A DNA stretch of 64,000 bases. Origin: Phalacrocorax aristotelis (Eukaryota; Chordata; Aves; Suliformes; Phalacrocoracidae). Below, piece after piece: positions 27,131 to 38,115 of the stretch. The first letter of the stretch is position 1. Each line of letters opens with the position of its first letter. The notes beneath the pieces are model-generated. The model did no database searches. It had not been told where the DNA came from and saw only the letters and a list, made by a program, of their open reading frames with translations. The translations under genes and the position numbers were made by a program. Where the stretch lies: NCBI RefSeq assembly GCF_949628215.1, contig NC_134277.1, positions 123,801,963-123,865,962 on the forward strand, given 5' to 3'.

Positions 27131-29137
27131 GAACTAAGAACTAGAAATACTTGAACAAAACTCCTTATAGGCCTTCTTTAAAATCCAAAAGCAAAATACG
27201 TAAGCACACTTTTAACTTGAAAATGTTTCTGCACTATTCTTTTTCTTTGTCTCCAGGTGTGAATCAAGTACTATTACAAATATGGCTACAAAGTTGTGAT
27301 TTATTTACAGTACAAACAACAGCAGATGTGGTGTGGAGGGGATTTGGAGCATTTGGGAAAACTTCAGTGACTATTTCAAGACATTCACACAAATACTTCA
27401 CTAAGAAATGGAATTTGAGAACCTTCTATCATTGCTTGACGTAGGCTGTGCAAGTGCAGAGCTGCTAAGTGTATCTTCATTCCCATAATTCTACCACATC
27501 AGGTGTTTTTTTTTTGGTCATACAAAGCAAATGGTTTTCACCTGAGAGAAGTGTAGTTTACAGATATAACACAAGAGGCTGCTACAGTCACATAACCTGC
27601 CTTAGTTGTATCATTAACAACTCCACTTTATCCAGAGCATCCCAGAATGGAGAAGTCAAATCCTACATTGACTTTTTCTGACAAATGTACTCCAAAAAAC
27701 ATCACAGAATCTCGGGAAACTCGGCAGTAATGAGTCTTAGTCATAACCAATGCATAATTAACTGAAGTAAATAAGCAGAAGCTAAGGCCTATGGGATTTA
27801 TAATGTTGCAACTGTCAGCTCAGCAGAATTTACAAGAAACTCAGCAACTCAACTTTCCTGTGTCCTTCCAGTTTCACTGACCTCCTGACTATAGTAAGGC
27901 CAAATTTAGAGTTTCCTGAAGGAAGAACACAGCAAAGCTTAAGAAACTGGACAGCAGGTGACTACATGGAATGGAAACAAAAACCACAGTTCATTCTCAA
28001 AAGGGTAAAGGGGAGAGTTCTGCAAATAAACAGTGGGGTCACATGCCCCAGCAGAAGAGCCAGCAAAACCTCACCTGCCAGACTCCAACGCAAACAACAT
28101 GAATAGACAAGAACTTTCCATCATTTTCAGATGGAAATCAAATCCTTTAATGGGAAACTGATGTCCTAGCAGAAGTACTCACAGAGTTCCTAATTACTTG
28201 AAATTGTTAGTACTGCAGGAATATTAACCTTTTGCTTTGCGTGCTGAAATTAAGCATCTCCTTCAGTGAATTTCAGAGTTCATTATTTCAGCAATGCTAA
28301 CTTGCATACACTTTATAGCCATACCTATCAAGCAAAACCAATTGTGTTGAAAATATGATTACCAGGACAGTGTCTCCAATTCTCTTATCTTTTTTAACTT
28401 TGATATATATACTATTATACGGCACAGTGGTCCTGACTGCGTTGAGGAATATTACATGGCTTTTTCTTTCAAATATTTGTCAAGAAAACCACATGGTAAT
28501 TCCTGAATATCCACTGAAAACACGTCACAGAAATAACACAAATAAATCCTTAGAATAGTAACCACTTCCCATTTTCTCCCAACCACACAGTCCTAATTCC
28601 TCTTTCAGTGCTAAAACAACCATTTAAAGGATTCAAGCCTTTCATTTGGGACAGAGCCACCACAGGCATATCAATTGCTGGATGCCATTCATTAGCTGAC
28701 TATTCCATAAACAATTCCAATCACTTCGCTTCACGTATGGAAGCCATACATTGATACAGGTATCTCTTTTTGAAGAAGCTGCTTTTCTGTCATTTTTTTA
28801 AAAAAATATGAACACAGAATTAAGTAAGACATGTCATATCTGAGATGTTCTCATTGAAATTTAGTTCCTTTTCACTCCTGATGACAACAGAAACTAATAG
28901 CAAATGCTCTCTGTTTTGCTTGAAGGATAGTACCAATACACATACTTTGAACAATTGCATTCAGGACTGGATGTATTTTATATTTACAGTATTACTGCAC
29001 GCTGCCTTTCACTACATCTTAAACTACTATTGTGTAAGAACTCTGATTTGACTCTAACTCCTACAGCTAAATCTATAAAAACATTTGTAGACATCAGCTG
29101 GAAAAAAAAGAAAAAAAATCTTCCCAACAACAGTCAG

Positions 29138-29151
29138 GTGCCTCCTGGTGG
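29138..29151 (-). promoter_or_regulatory. Weak CTCF-like motif
   Basis: Minus strand CCACCAGGAGGCAC matches CCASYAGRKGGCRS at 13 of 14 positions (A at the K position). Single motif by eye; low certainty. Confidence 0.3.
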
Positions 29152-29806
29152 AACATTATCCAGTATCACAAAGTTGTTGCTATTCGTCCTGAAAATAGTT
29201 TTCAAGATTTCTTAATTTGCCATTAGAAATATGCACCTATCATTTAGGACTTAAACAAGCCAATTGTTTTTAAAAAGGGAAGAAATAATAATGATTACTG
29301 CCAGCTTTCTATTTAAAAATCATGCAAAGAAAAACTTTTGTATTAGTAACAGCAAGCCTTTGATACTGGCTATGTGATTCAGGTGCTTAAACACAGACCT
29401 CCAGTGCTGTTTTGGGTGCTCATGCTAACTATAAGCTACTTGGCTTACGATATGGCAACAATTAGTGTTAAGTAACACAACAGAAAACTCTTCTGCCCGC
29501 ATCCTGTCCTCACTTCCCCACAAATAACCGAGAAGAGCTGCTGTTGCTGTGTGATTTAAGACTCTTAGAACACAAACTGCCTAAAGCTGAGGGATGTGTC
29601 CTTTGAAAGGAACGCAACAGTTGGGAGTGGAAAAGCAATCAGATAAACGTTAAGACATCATTGGCCAAGAGACTCATAAGAGACGAGACCAAGAGAACGA
29701 ACCTGGAGACACTCTGACTTGTAGCCAGAACTGAATTGTGCAGTCTGTCATCACCAGGTTCTAAAAACTCTCGGGAAAGAGATCCTGTTCAGAGTCATGA
29801 TGCTGT

Positions 29807-29828
29807 TGCACAACTGGTTAGTTGTGCA
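29807..29828. repeat. Perfect 8-bp inverted repeat with 6-nt loop
   Basis: TGCACAAC, loop TGGTTA, GTTGTGCA. Short hairpin of unknown meaning. Confidence 0.85.
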
Positions 29829-30751
29829 CATATTCCTTGAGCCTGTATGTCTATAAACACGCACAAATCTCCAGTAAAGCACGCATATTAGCAACCAAGA
29901 CAAAGGCTTTCCCTTTCCTAACTGCCCTGCTACCTATACTTAGATTTATCCTGCCCACCGTATTGTTTTTTCTTCTCCCCGCCCCCTCCCTTTTCTCCTC
30001 TTTTTTAACTGCAGAAGAATGTAGGCCTTCAGTAAACCGTATCCTGTATTTAACAGCTCCATACTGACAACTCAGATGCCCTGAAGCACTTTCAGTGAGT
30101 GTCCTTCACACAAGATTCCGAACATCCCACATTGCTATCAAACCACCTGCTCTAAGCCTATTAGTTTTTTAAATTCATTTTTAAACCTGATTTAAGTTTT
30201 TGTTGGCAAGTTCTGGATTCTTTCCTCAAAAAAGTTTTTAAAACATTAATTCCATTTGTCTTCTTTTACATCCTAGAAACACCGCAAATCCAAATTCAGC
30301 ATTTGTTTTGCAACTGCATGCTGAGCAAACACTACTTCAAGAAAATCTGGAGTGAAATGCAATACTGACAGAAGAAATTCTAAGCCTCAATATTTCATGT
30401 CACCTTAACAACATACATGGTATCTTACATCTCTAACTCCATGCAAGTCATAGAACCCAATGTTCTGCACTTGTAATAAACTAGATATTTACATCCTTTC
30501 TTCCCTGCAGACTATACAGACCAAAGCCAGAACCTCAAAATTAGCCTTCTTTAAATGCAACTTCTAAGCAGTGGGTTCCAAGTCTTTTTCTGCCACAAGA
30601 CAGCACTCTAACCAGAGAAGTTTACCCCGCTCTGTACTCACCTCTCCACTCTAGAACTCCCCCACATGAGAACACACCAGAATCAGTAGCCTGAGAGTTA
30701 CCATGGTGACTCCTGATGTCACCTCCAAACTATTTTAGGGCTATGGTGTTT

Positions 30752-30782
30752 GGGGGGGGTTGTCTTTTTTTTTTTTTTTTTT
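30752..30782. repeat. G8 run followed by T18 run
   Basis: GGGGGGGG at 30752-30759, TTGTC, then an uninterrupted T tract at 30765-30782. Confidence 0.85.
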
Positions 30783-32303
30783 AAACTGCTCTATGATGAC
30801 TTCTAAACTAGTGTTTTCTCCTCACGGTGAAGGAAAACTTAAATTTCTGTGCTTCAATTTAAAGGACTGAAAATTTGGAGAAACATGTCACATACCAATT
30901 GCAGTCACAACATACAAGCGTTGGACACCACAGCTGCTCTCTAGCTACAACTTCCAATACTTCTTGCTTTCAGAAATAAGTTTCTTTGCACTATCTGCCA
31001 TTTTCAAAGACACGTTTACTTTCAGTTTACTTTTACTTCACTTCTTACTTTCAAGGTTTCCAATAAGATTCCAATCAGAAGGACATTTAACAAGAATCCA
31101 CATACATATTCATCAGGATTTCAAGCTCCTTGGGTTTAGTTAACATCACTGCCAACTTTGCAGTAGCAACGCTAACGCAGAAACATGAAGTTGGCATGAT
31201 GTATCAAATCAAAATGGACAGAGGACTAACACTACTGTTCTGAATGGCTGCCAGCTAATCTTTCACTCCTGCAAAAAAACTGTATTCAGCATCCTAAGCT
31301 GCTACAAATTCTATCCTTTCTTCAAGGCCCAGAAGTCCAGCCCAATTTTCTTAAATAACATAGCAGCAGCAACTGCTTTAAGAGCTTGCATTAAGCAAGC
31401 CCGAAGGCTCTCATTAACAACCAGTACACACAAAAAAGTCCCAAAGGAACTGGAGCACAGTAGTTATTTCCTGATGTTTTAATGTAATTATGCCCCTAAT
31501 ATTTAATATAAACTACTTGACTTTACTCCGTAAAACTCCCTAAAAGAAAGAAGTGGAACAATGTGGTCACACACTTCCACAAAGCAGATACATGAAAAGA
31601 ATTCTCCATCCAAAAAATCCACACTCTTGTTGGCTGGAGAAGATGAAACATGAAGATCAACTTCTGACCCTACTGGAAGGTTCGTGGAGTGCCTTAGGCC
31701 AGTCACATACCTGATTATTCATTTGCAAAACAAGATGGCACTTATATTCTTCCCACTTTTGCTTTAAGGAATTTACATTCTAAAAAGGCAAAATAAATGA
31801 GATAATATTCAGTGATGTTTGCATTCAAGAGTGCCAAGTGCTGTAGACTTCAAGGCACTTTTCTTAACAGAGAGCTAATTAATGATCAGCTACAGAGCAT
31901 CACTGTCAGTTCACCAGGGTAAAACAACAAATCTCTGTGATATTCCTGCTGAAAATGGGAAGAAAGCAGGACATGATAAGAACAGGTACATGTAAAGACG
32001 CTTCTCATGCAGAAACAGTAACTATATTCTCAGGTGTTTTGCACCATGTACTGAAGACTGGATGAGCATTCCCATACTGCCTAACTATTTCAGAATTGCT
32101 TTTCATTTATTTGTTTTGGGGAAATCTTAAAACTCGTGGCATAAACCTTCCTGGAACACTGCACTGAAAAAGTATCTTGCCAATAATGAGTTTTGGGAGC
32201 ATCTTTGGGAAAAAACCACCTGCATCTGCATTACTAACCATGTCTTGCAGTAGGAACTTCAAATTTGATCTCTGTGCTACTCTTTTGTCTTTCAAGTTTG
32301 CCT

Positions 32304-32328
32304 AAAAAAAAAAAAAAGAAAAAAAAAT
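32304..32328. repeat. Poly-A tract with one G
   Basis: Run of A interrupted once by G, in the middle of intron 1. Confidence 0.85.
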
Positions 32329-35190
32329 CACAGGCAACATGCTCTTTAGAGACTTCCACCTGCTCTGGTATCATGCCTAAGCCTACCTTTAGCTTCAGAA
32401 TACACACTTATCACAAAGCAACTGCACTTCAAGTTTACAGAAACACAGCCAAGTGACTGCTCTGGTACAGCCCAGCACGGGCACGGAGAACTATAATACA
32501 TGTCTGGCAGTCAGGTTCTATTGTTAACCTCCTACTAGGCAGGAGCCTCTTCAAAAGGAGCTGCTGCAGTCTGGGGCAGTCACTGACAGGCAAACACAAG
32601 ACTGCAACAAAAACCATCAAACTGCCAAGATTAGGACTATAAAGATGACAAGACTTCATAAATTGATAAACAGAGTACTGCAAAATTGAAATTGGCTGGT
32701 CAAAAACCACAACAAGTCACAACACAAAGTCTGAGACTGGATAAAGAAAACACAGAAAGAAAGCCAATTAGGAAAGGCAGAAAAATTTTTACAAGATTTT
32801 TTTGGAGTGAAGATCGGAGGTTATGCAGGGAAGAAACCTAATCCTGCACAGACCCAGTAATAACATTTGGCCATCCAGGGCTGTCCGGTATTACGTACTT
32901 TTTTCTGTTTCTGTGATTTCATTATATTCTCCTCACTGCAGACCTCCCAACAACATCTAATTGTTTTTCCTTGCATTTCTGAGGGATGCTGACTGTTGTA
33001 AAGAACGTCTGGCTAAATGTCCATCTCCAAAGCCCTCATTGTGGCTCTCTGACCTCACTCACGTACTTCTTACATTCCTATCATTATAATATTCACCCAA
33101 AGTCAGTTAAAATACCAATAGATCTTTCACATATTTGTCCACCTACATATCCAAAATATTTTTCAAACTTTCCCAACAAATCAGGCAGGAGTTCTACAGA
33201 AGACAGCTCCATTTATCCAAGCCTGATTCCTTCCAGAGATGGTCTGCCCAGTGGCCAGAGTAAGGTAAGGGTCCTGTGGAAGAAAAAAAATGTATCACAC
33301 ATATTATGATTCATTTGCAAGAATAATGAATTATGGTTACAAAGGCATTCTCACAATACACTCTTGTAATTTACTAACTTTAAGCATAAGATGTTTTGCA
33401 TCTTGCATATTAAAGGCATTCTCTGTAACACAGAGGGCATATGGTCAAGAGGGACTGGGTATCTCCATTAACTCACTGAAGTGCTGACTATCCTTACCCG
33501 TGTCTCTTTTTTGTGCGTGTGTCTCATGCACAAAAAACTACTACTTCTTTGCTAAAGTCTGCAGTTCAGCTGTGCTTGACTTTTACTTGACTGGAGTAAA
33601 AAACACTCACTAGGAGAACAGTAGCTACGCGGGCACAGGTAAGTACTGCAAGGACACAAGGATTCTCAACACACTGCAGCAGTTCAGCACTTCAATCTCT
33701 TCTTTCACAGACCCTGAGGATGTTCTCCTTCGTCTCCCATCAAGAAAAATGAACACACATACACACACCCCTCCTTCCACCATACGAGGTTTTTCGTTTT
33801 TCCCTTTAGCTGTCAAAGACGACAGATCTTTACAAAGCAGGCCCAGGCTGCTGACTGCGTATCAAATAAATGCCAAGATTCCTTCCCCCTCCACCCTCCC
33901 TTCCCCTTCCTCCAACTCCACTGCGAGCCGCTGACAACAGCCGAGGCACGGGGGAGGAGGGCGACGACGGAGGAAAGTCAAGAGCTGCACAAGCACAGAA
34001 GAAGGCGGCCCGAGGTTTCGGGCCGAAGAGGAATCACATCAGCCAGAGACCGCGGCTCAGCTACAGGCAGACGTGACCCCGGGACGCCTCCCCCGAAAAG
34101 ATAACAACAAAGAAAACAGGGAGAGGAGGAGGTGGCTGCCCCGCAGCGAGTTCCAGCTCCTCCCCTTACGCTGCTCCCAGCCAAAAGAGAGACCACAATG
34201 TAAACAGAGACAAAATGTGCGTTTATGGCAAAGCGGGGGGCACGGTCAGCCCTCCCCTGCCCCCCGGGCAAGGCTCACCGGCTCCTGCCGCCGCCCCCCC
34301 ACCGCGGCTTACGGGGCGAAAAGCGAAGTTATCGCGCGTTTCACAGGCTTGATTTATGTAAACAAAGTAATTTCCCCTCGCTGCTGCCACACCACCTCCT
34401 CTCCTTAAAGAGAAGGTACCCTTTCTTAGCCCATAGGTTTTTCTTCAAACAAAACAAGATATTGTCTCACACTCCCTTTTGCCTCCTCCAAAGGGGGAGG
34501 ACGCAGCTTCCTCAACATCCTGAGGTTACAAGGACTCGGGGAGGGGGCAAGCTCCCGTTCTCACCGCATGTCCTCAGAAGCAACCCCCCCTCGCCCCCCC
34601 CCAGGCGCCACGGGGCGGGGGCAGGCCGCACAGCCGCCGCGGGGGCCGAGCGCTGCCCTCGCCTTGCCTCTGCCCCCCTTCCAGCCCGCATCTCAAGGCT
34701 GGAACCTTCTCTCTCGTCCCCGTCCCCTCACACCTGGCCCGGGCCAGCGGCAGCCGCACCAACCGCCTCTCCTCCCAGCCCTTCTTGGGCCACAGAGGAT
34801 TTATTACGCAGGCGGCGAAAAGGACGCGGGGGGTGGATGGGGCAGCGGGATGCCGAGGGCGTACGCACACTCTCCCCGTCCTGTCCCTCCCCACACCGCA
34901 GCCGCGAGCGGCAGCAAAGCCCTCACCCCGTCCCGGCTGCGCGAAAACAACCTTCCCCCCCGGCGCCTCAGAAGGGCACGCGCCTGCGTGCGGTGCCAAC
35001 GGACAATGGGAACCGGAGCGCCCGGGGGCGGGGGAGGGGGGGCGAGAGCAGGGTGGGGGGTCGGTAGGCCCCGATCCCACGCCGCCACCCCCCGCCGCAA
35101 CTCCCCGTCCCAGTTGTCCGACGGCGGCCCCTACGCCGCAGCCGGGGAGCGCTGCTCTTACCCACCCTCCCCTCCCCGCAGGATACTCAC

Positions 35191-35480
35191 CCGTTCCGCA
35201 GCGGGCGCCGGACCCTGAGCGGGGCGGCAGCGGCGGCGAGACCCGCTTCGGGGGGGGGGGGGGAGTGGGGGGGGGAGGGAGGATGTAGGCAGGAGAGCGC
35301 TGCCGTCGTCCGCGCGGAGCGCAGCAGGGGCGATCGCTGAGGGAGGGGGGAGCCGGCGCAAGCGGAGGTCGGCCTGCCCCCAGAGCCGCCCTGCCCCGGC
35401 CCGCACGCCGGACGGGTCGGCAGGTCTCCGCGGTCCGTGTCGGTGCGAGAGAGCGCGGAGGGGAGGGGAGGAGGGGCTCC
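35191..35480 (-). other. PCMTD1: Inferred non-coding first exon of PCMTD1
   Basis: Inside the CpG island the minus strand reads GGAACGG|GTGAGTATCC, a near-perfect splice donor with GT at 35190-35189. The exon it closes lies just downstream of the E-box and CCAAT boxes, in the orientation required for PCMTD1. No ATG-initiated frame joins in phase to the coding exon, so it is taken as 5'UTR. The 5' limit is not resolvable from sequence; TATA-less islands usually start at several sites. A second, weaker donor (GGGTAAGA) lies about 30 bp further into the intron, near 35158. The predicted RNA would carry long C runs because the plus strand has G14 at 35250-35263 and further G runs to 35275. Confidence 0.5.
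35250..35275 (+). repeat. G-run cluster in the PCMTD1 promoter and 5'UTR (potential G-quadruplex)
   Basis: G14 (35250-35263), AGT, then G9 (35267-35275) on the plus strand. Another cluster of G runs lies at about 35027-35067. The PCMTD1 transcript reads these as C runs. Confidence 0.85.
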
Positions 35481-35505
35481 AACAGCTGAGAGGATGTAAA
35501 CAGAA

Positions 35506-35517
35506 GGTCACGTGACC
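35506..35517. promoter_or_regulatory. Palindromic E-box / CLEAR-type element
   Basis: GGTCACGTGACC is a perfect 12-bp palindrome that contains GTCACGTGAC, the consensus bound by USF and by the TFEB/TFE3 family (CLEAR element). It lies within about 325 bp of the inferred exon 1 donor and next to two CCAAT boxes, so it sits at or just upstream of the likely PCMTD1 start sites. Binding is inference. Confidence 0.6.
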
Positions 35518-35600
35518 CTGCCTCCGCCGGCGGCGAACCTCCTCCACCCCCCCCGGACCGGGAGGGAGGGGGAAGGGGAGCCGCTCCGCTTCCAGCCGCG

Positions 35601-35632
35601 ATTGGCCGTGCTTTGCCAGCCCGAGAGCCAAT
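35601..35632. promoter_or_regulatory. Pair of inverted CCAAT boxes (NF-Y type)
   Basis: ATTGG at 35601-35605 (CCAAT on the minus strand, flanked as GATTGG) and CCAAT at 35628-35632 on the plus strand form an oppositely oriented pair 22 bp apart. Their position upstream of the E-box fits PCMTD1, and the opposite orientations would suit a bidirectional promoter. NF-Y binding is inferred. Confidence 0.5.
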
Positions 35633-35999
35633 GGGAGGTCGGCGCTCACGGCGCTCGTCACCAGTCGCCTGGGGACGTGGGGAGCCTTCCCGTGGCGGCG
35701 GCGCCCGGGCGCGGGCTCCCCGCCGTCCCCCACCAGGCCGGCGGCCCCTTCCTGGGAGTAGGGCCGGGCCGCCGCCGTCCCTGTCACCAGCGCCCCCGTG
35801 TCTCCCTTGAGCCGCGGAGGAAGGAAAACAGGAGTAGCTTCTCGTACCGGAGAAAGGGCGGTGCGAAACAACCCCCCGCGTTGCGGGCGGGGGCGGAGGG
35901 GGAGGAGGGCGGGCAGCTGCTCAGCCCCGGGTCTTGAAAGTTGCGCGAGGTCCCCAGTGCCCGTCTGAAATTGGCTCTGGTTTTCACCGGCCTTCCTAA

Positions 36000-36879
36000 T
36001 TTTACGGCGGTTTCGCCTGTCTCTGATGAGCGAGGGGGAGGGGGGGGCCGGGCGGGCGTCTCCCGGATCCCGCCTCTGTCGGGCTCCTCACGAGGGGACT
36101 CTGGTGCTGACCCCCCCGCCGAGGGAAGGGACTTCAGGCTCTGATGTTGGTGATGCTCTGAGAGACGAGATAGTTTGAAAAACTCCAGGAAGGAAGAGAG
36201 ATCCCAGTGAAAACTCGGATTAGGGAAAGGCGAAAGGCCCGTGGAAGGGACTAGGCGGGAGCGAGCGGAGGTCGAGGCAGCCCAGGGCCCCGGGGCAGGC
36301 GGGGAAAGCTTGGGTTGATCGAAAGTATTGGGTCGTTCTGAGGCCTGGTCTCAAGTGAGGTTTTCAAGGCACCGTGTCGTGTTTGGTTTCAAAGGAGGCT
36401 GGAGGAATGACGCGAGAGCTGGGGAATCAGAGAGTGGGGAAAGTAGGCTGCTCCTGGTGTTTTGAAGAATTAAAAGTACACAGGTGTCAGGGCTTGCAGC
36501 AGCTTGGCTAATCAGTTTTCCATGGAGGAAAGGAATGAAACACTAGAGATCAGTATCAGAAAATGGATGTTATTCACCCTTGTGTAACAGCAAGTTCATG
36601 TTCACCAAGTGATCAGGCAAAAGGTGTAGTGTTATGGATTATCAGGCTACTGGATATAAAAACCTGAAGATCTAGAGTGGTTATTACAGTAAAAACACCA
36701 ATTTAGGTAACTTGATGACATTTACAAAGATAATTCAATCTGGAGTGGTTTAAGCATTGAGATTTGTGAAATGCAGCTGAGAGGCATAAAGTTTTGAGCT
36801 TTAGCCAAAGTTTGAGTACTGGTGGAACAGGATTTCTAAGTAAAAGCCCTGAGAAATAAAGTACACAAAAATGTAGCTG
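36000..36879 (+). ncRNA. Possible first exon of a divergent non-coding transcript
   Basis: Two good plus-strand donors follow the island: CTG|GTAAGA with GT at 36880-36881, and GGA|GTGAGT with GT at 36894-36895. A weaker one (CAA|GTGAGG) is near 36354. Any of them could pair with the acceptor at 37547. The 5' limit is arbitrary, within the right edge of the CpG island. No long conserved-looking ORF is present, hence non-coding if real. Splice-site pattern only. Confidence 0.2.
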
Positions 36880-37547
36880 GTAAGAGGCCAGGAGTGAGTA
36901 TTACTCTGGTGGGGGGGGGAGACGGGGGAGGGACACACAGAATTAGTTAATATCTGCAGCACACAATGGTTGTAGATGGCAACAACTGAGGTGGAGGTAA
37001 CTGTAAACAAGGGGGAGAGTTTCTGCTGGGTTATGACTGAGAAATAATTCTGTCTTTTGTTAGCTGGACCGAGGGATTCAAATAATCCTACAAATTGTTA
37101 TACTGTTGCTGCTGTAACTCTTCTGCCCTTGCATGGGAAAAACGGAGGGGAGGAGAAAAATTCCATTTTTACATTCACATACACCTTGCCCTCAGACAGT
37201 AAACTTAATCTTTTCTGGCATTGAGTATGAATATTTTTTCTGTTAAGAACTTTTAGGTAGATGGAGTAAGTGTGTGTAATTCCCTGCCTATCGTATGTAT
37301 GAGGGTTTCCTGTTTTTTCATTCCCTCTCTTCCCATCACATCCTAGATCTTCTCATGCATGACCAACTCCTACTCATTACCTGTCAGACAAGGTGCTCTT
37401 AATTAGTATTCACTCAGAACAGAAGTTATGGCCAGATTTGGCTCATTTAATTTTAAGGGAATTTTCTGATAAGCGTTTTTTTTTTTTTCTCTCCTATAAA
37501 TTACCATGTTATGCTTGAACCAATACCATTTTTTTTTCCATTTACAG

Positions 37548-37700
37548 TGGACATGGATATCCAGTTAGGAAGGGCATTCTACTGTCTTCTCTTAGAGCTG
37601 AAAAGAAGCTTCAGCATTCAGGTCTCACAGAAAATTGTACACAAGCATGCATGATTCTCCAGATCTACTCTAACTCCTGTCATCCATGATCTAAACAGAA
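37548..37700 (+). ncRNA. Candidate internal exon of a divergent lncRNA
   Basis: A T-rich acceptor (TTTTTTTTTCCATTTACAG, AG at 37546-37547) and a strong donor (CAGAA|GTAAGG, GT at 37701-37702) bracket 153 bp with no recognisable coding content. The next acceptor lies only 102 bp away and a polyadenylation signal follows, so the signals line up as an exon chain leading away from the PCMTD1 promoter. Inference from splice signals only. Confidence 0.35.
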
Positions 37701-37802
37701 GTAAGGTACATATTTTCTATTGCAGTATCTATCTATATTTGTTGTCACATTATTTTAAATTTGAGCTGTGCGTAATTTGGGTAACCTTTCTTTTCATTTC
37801 AG

Positions 37803-38115
37803 TGTAAGTTAATATTCTCAAAAAACATATCTCAAGTATTAAATGACAGACCCATCAAAGCTCTAGATATAAATTCGCTGAGTTCAAAATCCATGTAGAG
37901 TGCTTATTAACTGAAGCACAGTGAACATCCTTTCACCCTCATAAAACAATGGGTTGTATAGGCTAATGTAGCCCCAGAACTTAATTAATCTGTAAAAGTT
38001 TGGTGTTTTTTTACTGTCTCTGCAGATTTAGGCATTATTTAGTCGTTCAATACTTTATTCTGATACTCTCTTGTGTTTTCATGATCATGCAAATAAAGTT
38101 TGAACTAGGTGGAAG
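37803..38115 (+). ncRNA. Candidate terminal exon with polyadenylation signal
   Basis: The acceptor CTTTCTTTTCATTTCAG ends at 37802. About 290 bp later AATAAA occurs at 38092-38097, followed by a GT-rich stretch (GTTTGTCTTCAGTCTGTGC), the usual downstream element. The 3' end is therefore placed near 38115. The intron before it would be 102 bp (37701-37802), short but allowed. No long ORF. Confidence 0.35.
38092..38097 (+). terminator. Polyadenylation signal AATAAA (candidate)
   Basis: Canonical hexamer with a GT-rich region within about 35 bp downstream, at the end of the candidate divergent transcript. Confidence 0.4.

Larger units (their letters stand above)
27131..33889 (-). other. PCMTD1: PCMTD1 intron 1, distal part
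   Basis: AT-rich, with an 8-bp hairpin (29807-29828), G8 plus T18 runs at 30752-30782, an A-rich tract at 32304-32328 and a short CA microsatellite near 33753-33770. A one-mismatch CTCF-like site lies at 29138-29151. No gene is seen. Confidence 0.65.
33890..36330. promoter_or_regulatory. PCMTD1: CpG island, promoter of PCMTD1
   Basis: About 2.4 kb of strongly GC-rich, CpG-dense sequence stands out from AT-rich flanks on both sides; the core is about 34230-36130. It contains GC boxes (for example GGGGCGGGG near 34613), CCAAT boxes on both strands, a palindromic E-box, and a strong minus-strand splice donor. No TATA box is evident at a sensible distance. This is the expected architecture of a broad housekeeping promoter. 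Plus-strand G-richness from about 35240 to 36300 means a transcript running rightwards would have a G-rich non-template strand. Long open frames on both strands here result from the lack of stop codons in GC-rich DNA and are not called as genes. Confidence 0.9.

Noticed and set aside
34225..35067. 280-codon plus-strand open frame in the CpG island
   Set aside because: Proline- and arginine-rich composition overlapping other frames on both strands; no domain and no coherent splice context.
34574..35482. 302-codon minus-strand open frame in the CpG island
   Set aside because: It starts at a non-ATG codon, is low-complexity Pro/Arg/Gly, and reads through the inferred splice donor. It reflects stop-poor GC-rich DNA.
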